Assembly: GCF_001701025.1 (NCBI RefSeq)
Contig: NZ_CP016793.1
Span: forward strand, 3,534,001 to 3,598,000
Direction of reading: 5' to 3'
DNA: 64,000 nt
Origin: Lentzea guizhouensis
GTDB taxonomy: Bacteria > Actinomycetota > Actinomycetes > Mycobacteriales > Pseudonocardiaceae
Part shown: positions 62,400 to 64,000 of the stretch, piece by piece
How the letters are laid out: each line of letters opens with the position of its first letter
How positions within the stretch are numbered: the first letter of the stretch is position 1
The notes under the pieces: generated by a model
The model's input: the letters and a program-made list of their open reading frames with translations, nothing else
The model's database searches: none
What the model was told of the DNA's origin: nothing
Made by a program: the position numbers and the translations under genes

Positions 62400-64000
62400 T
62401 CACCCCGACCGTGCGGCGCCGAGCGACGACTCCGTCTCGATCAGCATCGTCGGGCTCGACCACTTGATCGAGAAGCCCTTCGGCTCGATCGAGGTGGTGC
62501 CGTCCTTCTTCGTGTACTTCACCTCGGTGCGCCAGAAGAAGTTGCCGTCGTACTGGGCGCTGACCAACTCGGCCTTCTGGATGCTCTTCCAGAACTGCTC
62601 GTAGCCCGCGTACCCGCCTTGGGAGTTGCCCTGGAACTTCGGGTTCGTCATCTGCCATGCATCTGACGGCGACTTGGGGGCGGTGGCGAAGTAGTCGCGC
62701 AGCAGCGCCTCCTGGTCGGGCGCCTCCGGTGCCGCGGTCCACGTGCCTGCCTTGCCGGCCGCCCGGGGTGCCGACGACGTGGCCTGCGGGTCCGAGGTCT
62801 GCTGCGACGACGTGTTGGCGCCCGCGTTGTTGTTCCCGTTGCCGTTCCCGCCGCCGCTCTTGTCCGAGATCATGCTCGCGAACATGATCCCGACCACCGC
62901 GGCCGCGACGATCGCGAGCGCGGTGTAGACGGTCGTGCGCTTGCTCTTCATCGGCGCGGCGGCCGGACGGGACGGCTTGGGGCGCTGCGAGTACTGCGGC
63001 GCCGCGGCCGGGCGGTGCTGTTGCGGTGGCGGCTGGTGCTGTGGTGGCGGCTGGTGCTGCGGCTGCGCGGGGATCGCGCGCGGCGGCGTGCTGGTGTGGA
63101 GGTCGACCCTCGTCGCTTTGGGGGGCGGCGGAGGCGGGAGTGCACGGGTCGCGGCCGGTTGCGGCTGCTTCTGGATCGGGGCGCCGCCACGACGGCGGGT
63201 GCGTCGGGCGACCACGGCGGGGTGAAGGCGGGGCGGCCTGGCCGTTGGCGACGGCGGCGAGCGCGTCGCGGGCCTCGACCATGGTGGGGCGGTCCTCCGG
63301 CTCCGAGCGCAGCAGGCGCATGAGCAGGGCGGTCAGCGGGCCCGCGTTGCGCGGCGGGTTGACCTTGCCGGAGGCGACCTTGTGCAGCAGCGCGATGGTG
63401 TTCTCGCTCAGGCCGAACGGCGGCTCGCCCTCGATCGCGGCGTACAGCGTGGAGCCGAGGGAGAACACGTCGGACGGGCTGCCGGGGTCGTAGCCCTTGG
63501 CGACCTCGGGGGCGAGGTAGGCGGGGGTGCCGGCGAGCATGCCCGTGGCGGTGACGGTGACGTCACCGGTCGCGCGGGAGATGCCGAAGTCGGTGATCTT
63601 GACGGTGCCGTCGTCGCCGAGCAGGACGTTGCCGGGCTTGATGTCGCGGTGCACGATGCCGGCGTTGTGCGCGGCGGCCAGTGCGGAGGCGACCTGCATG
63701 CCGATCGAGGCCACGTCGCGCGGCGGGAGCGTGCCCCGTTCGGACAGGACGGCCGACAGGCTCTTCGACGGCAGGTACTCCATCACGAGCCACGGCTGGC
63801 CGTCGTCCTCGGCCACGTCGTACACGGCCACGGCGTGCGGGTGCTGCAGGCGCGCGGCGATGCGGCCCTCGCGCATGGCACGTCTCTTGGCCTCGTCCAC
63901 GTCGCCGTCGGCTAGCCCCGGCTGCAGGAGCAGCTGCTTGACCGCGACGGTCCGGTGCAGGCGTTCGTCGTGTGCGGTCCAGACGACGCCCATGGCACCG
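62400..64000 (-). CDS. Ser/Thr protein kinase, membrane-anchored; 5' end outside window, frame interrupted near 63210-63235
   Basis: The glycine loop (GAMGVVW) is at the window edge, so the start lies outside. Visible: Lys in VAVKQL, HRDIKPGN, DFG, GTPAYLAPEV. About 260 residues in, the kinase frame ends in the GC-rich stretch CCGCCTTCACCCCGCCG, and a +1 frame continues: a Gln/Pro-rich linker (PQHQPPPQHQPPPQ), membrane helix (VYTALAIVAAAVVGIMFASMI) and outside domain (YFATAPKSPSDAWQMTNPKF...). The two halves match the standard layout, so a single indel is probably the only damage. Third, different ligand domain compared with the kinase at 57560. Confidence 0.8.

Overview
The window is about 70% GC chromosomal DNA from a filamentous actinomycete of the order Pseudonocardiales (Lentzea, Saccharothrix or a relative). 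The gene order matches the Mycobacterium tuberculosis segment running from the ESX-4 flank (Rv3446c, esxU, esxT, rplM, rpsI, glmM, glmS) through alr, tsaE, tsaB, rimI, tsaD, groES, groEL1, whiB3, sigD, rsdA, guaB2, guaB3 and choD to guaA. A bldM gene next to whiB3 and an SsgA-like gene add Streptomyces-type developmental functions. I saw no rRNA, tRNA, CRISPR array, transposase or phage gene.

Layout. 1-8.1 kb: three large AfsR/SARP-type STAND regulators (the first cut by the window edge) and one paralogue reduced to its two ends by an internal deletion. 8.3-18.1 kb: a type VII secretion (ESX) substrate region wrapped around rplM-rpsI-glmM. It holds an Hsp70-like membrane protein with an Rv3446c-type C-terminus, two WXG100 proteins, an EspC-like protein, a large WXG protein with calcium-binding-like repeats, and two coiled-coil proteins with matching acidic tails. 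None of the ESX core genes (eccB, eccC, eccD, mycP) lies in the window. 18.5-29.6 kb: glmS, NAD(P)HX repair, alr and the t6A genes tsaE/tsaB/tsaD with rimI. 29.7-32.9 kb: tandem phoD-like phosphatases. 32.9-35.0 kb: a CIRCE operator and groES-groEL1. 35.1-39.9 kb: a developmental and stress regulator block (whiB3/whiD, a B12-type MerR regulator, bldM, sigD and its anti-sigma gene rsdA). 41-53.6 kb: guaB, guaB3, choD, a set of oxidoreductases and guaA. 53.7-64 kb: a PspC-type membrane protein divergent from a PspC-histidine kinase/LuxR regulator pair, a PAP2-like protein, two Ser/Thr kinases, a toxin-antitoxin pair, an SsgA-like protein, a DMT exporter and a LysR regulator.

Genes are tightly packed, with many ATGA/GTGA stop-start overlaps. 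Strong perfect or near-perfect hairpins end most transcription units. Five otherwise convincing genes (near 16.54, 36.39, 54.45, 61.70 and 63.22 kb) each need one small frame correction, four of them in GC-rich low-complexity tracts. This suggests base-calling indels at least as much as real decay. The clearest true remnant is the internally deleted SARP paralogue at 4.8-5.4 kb.
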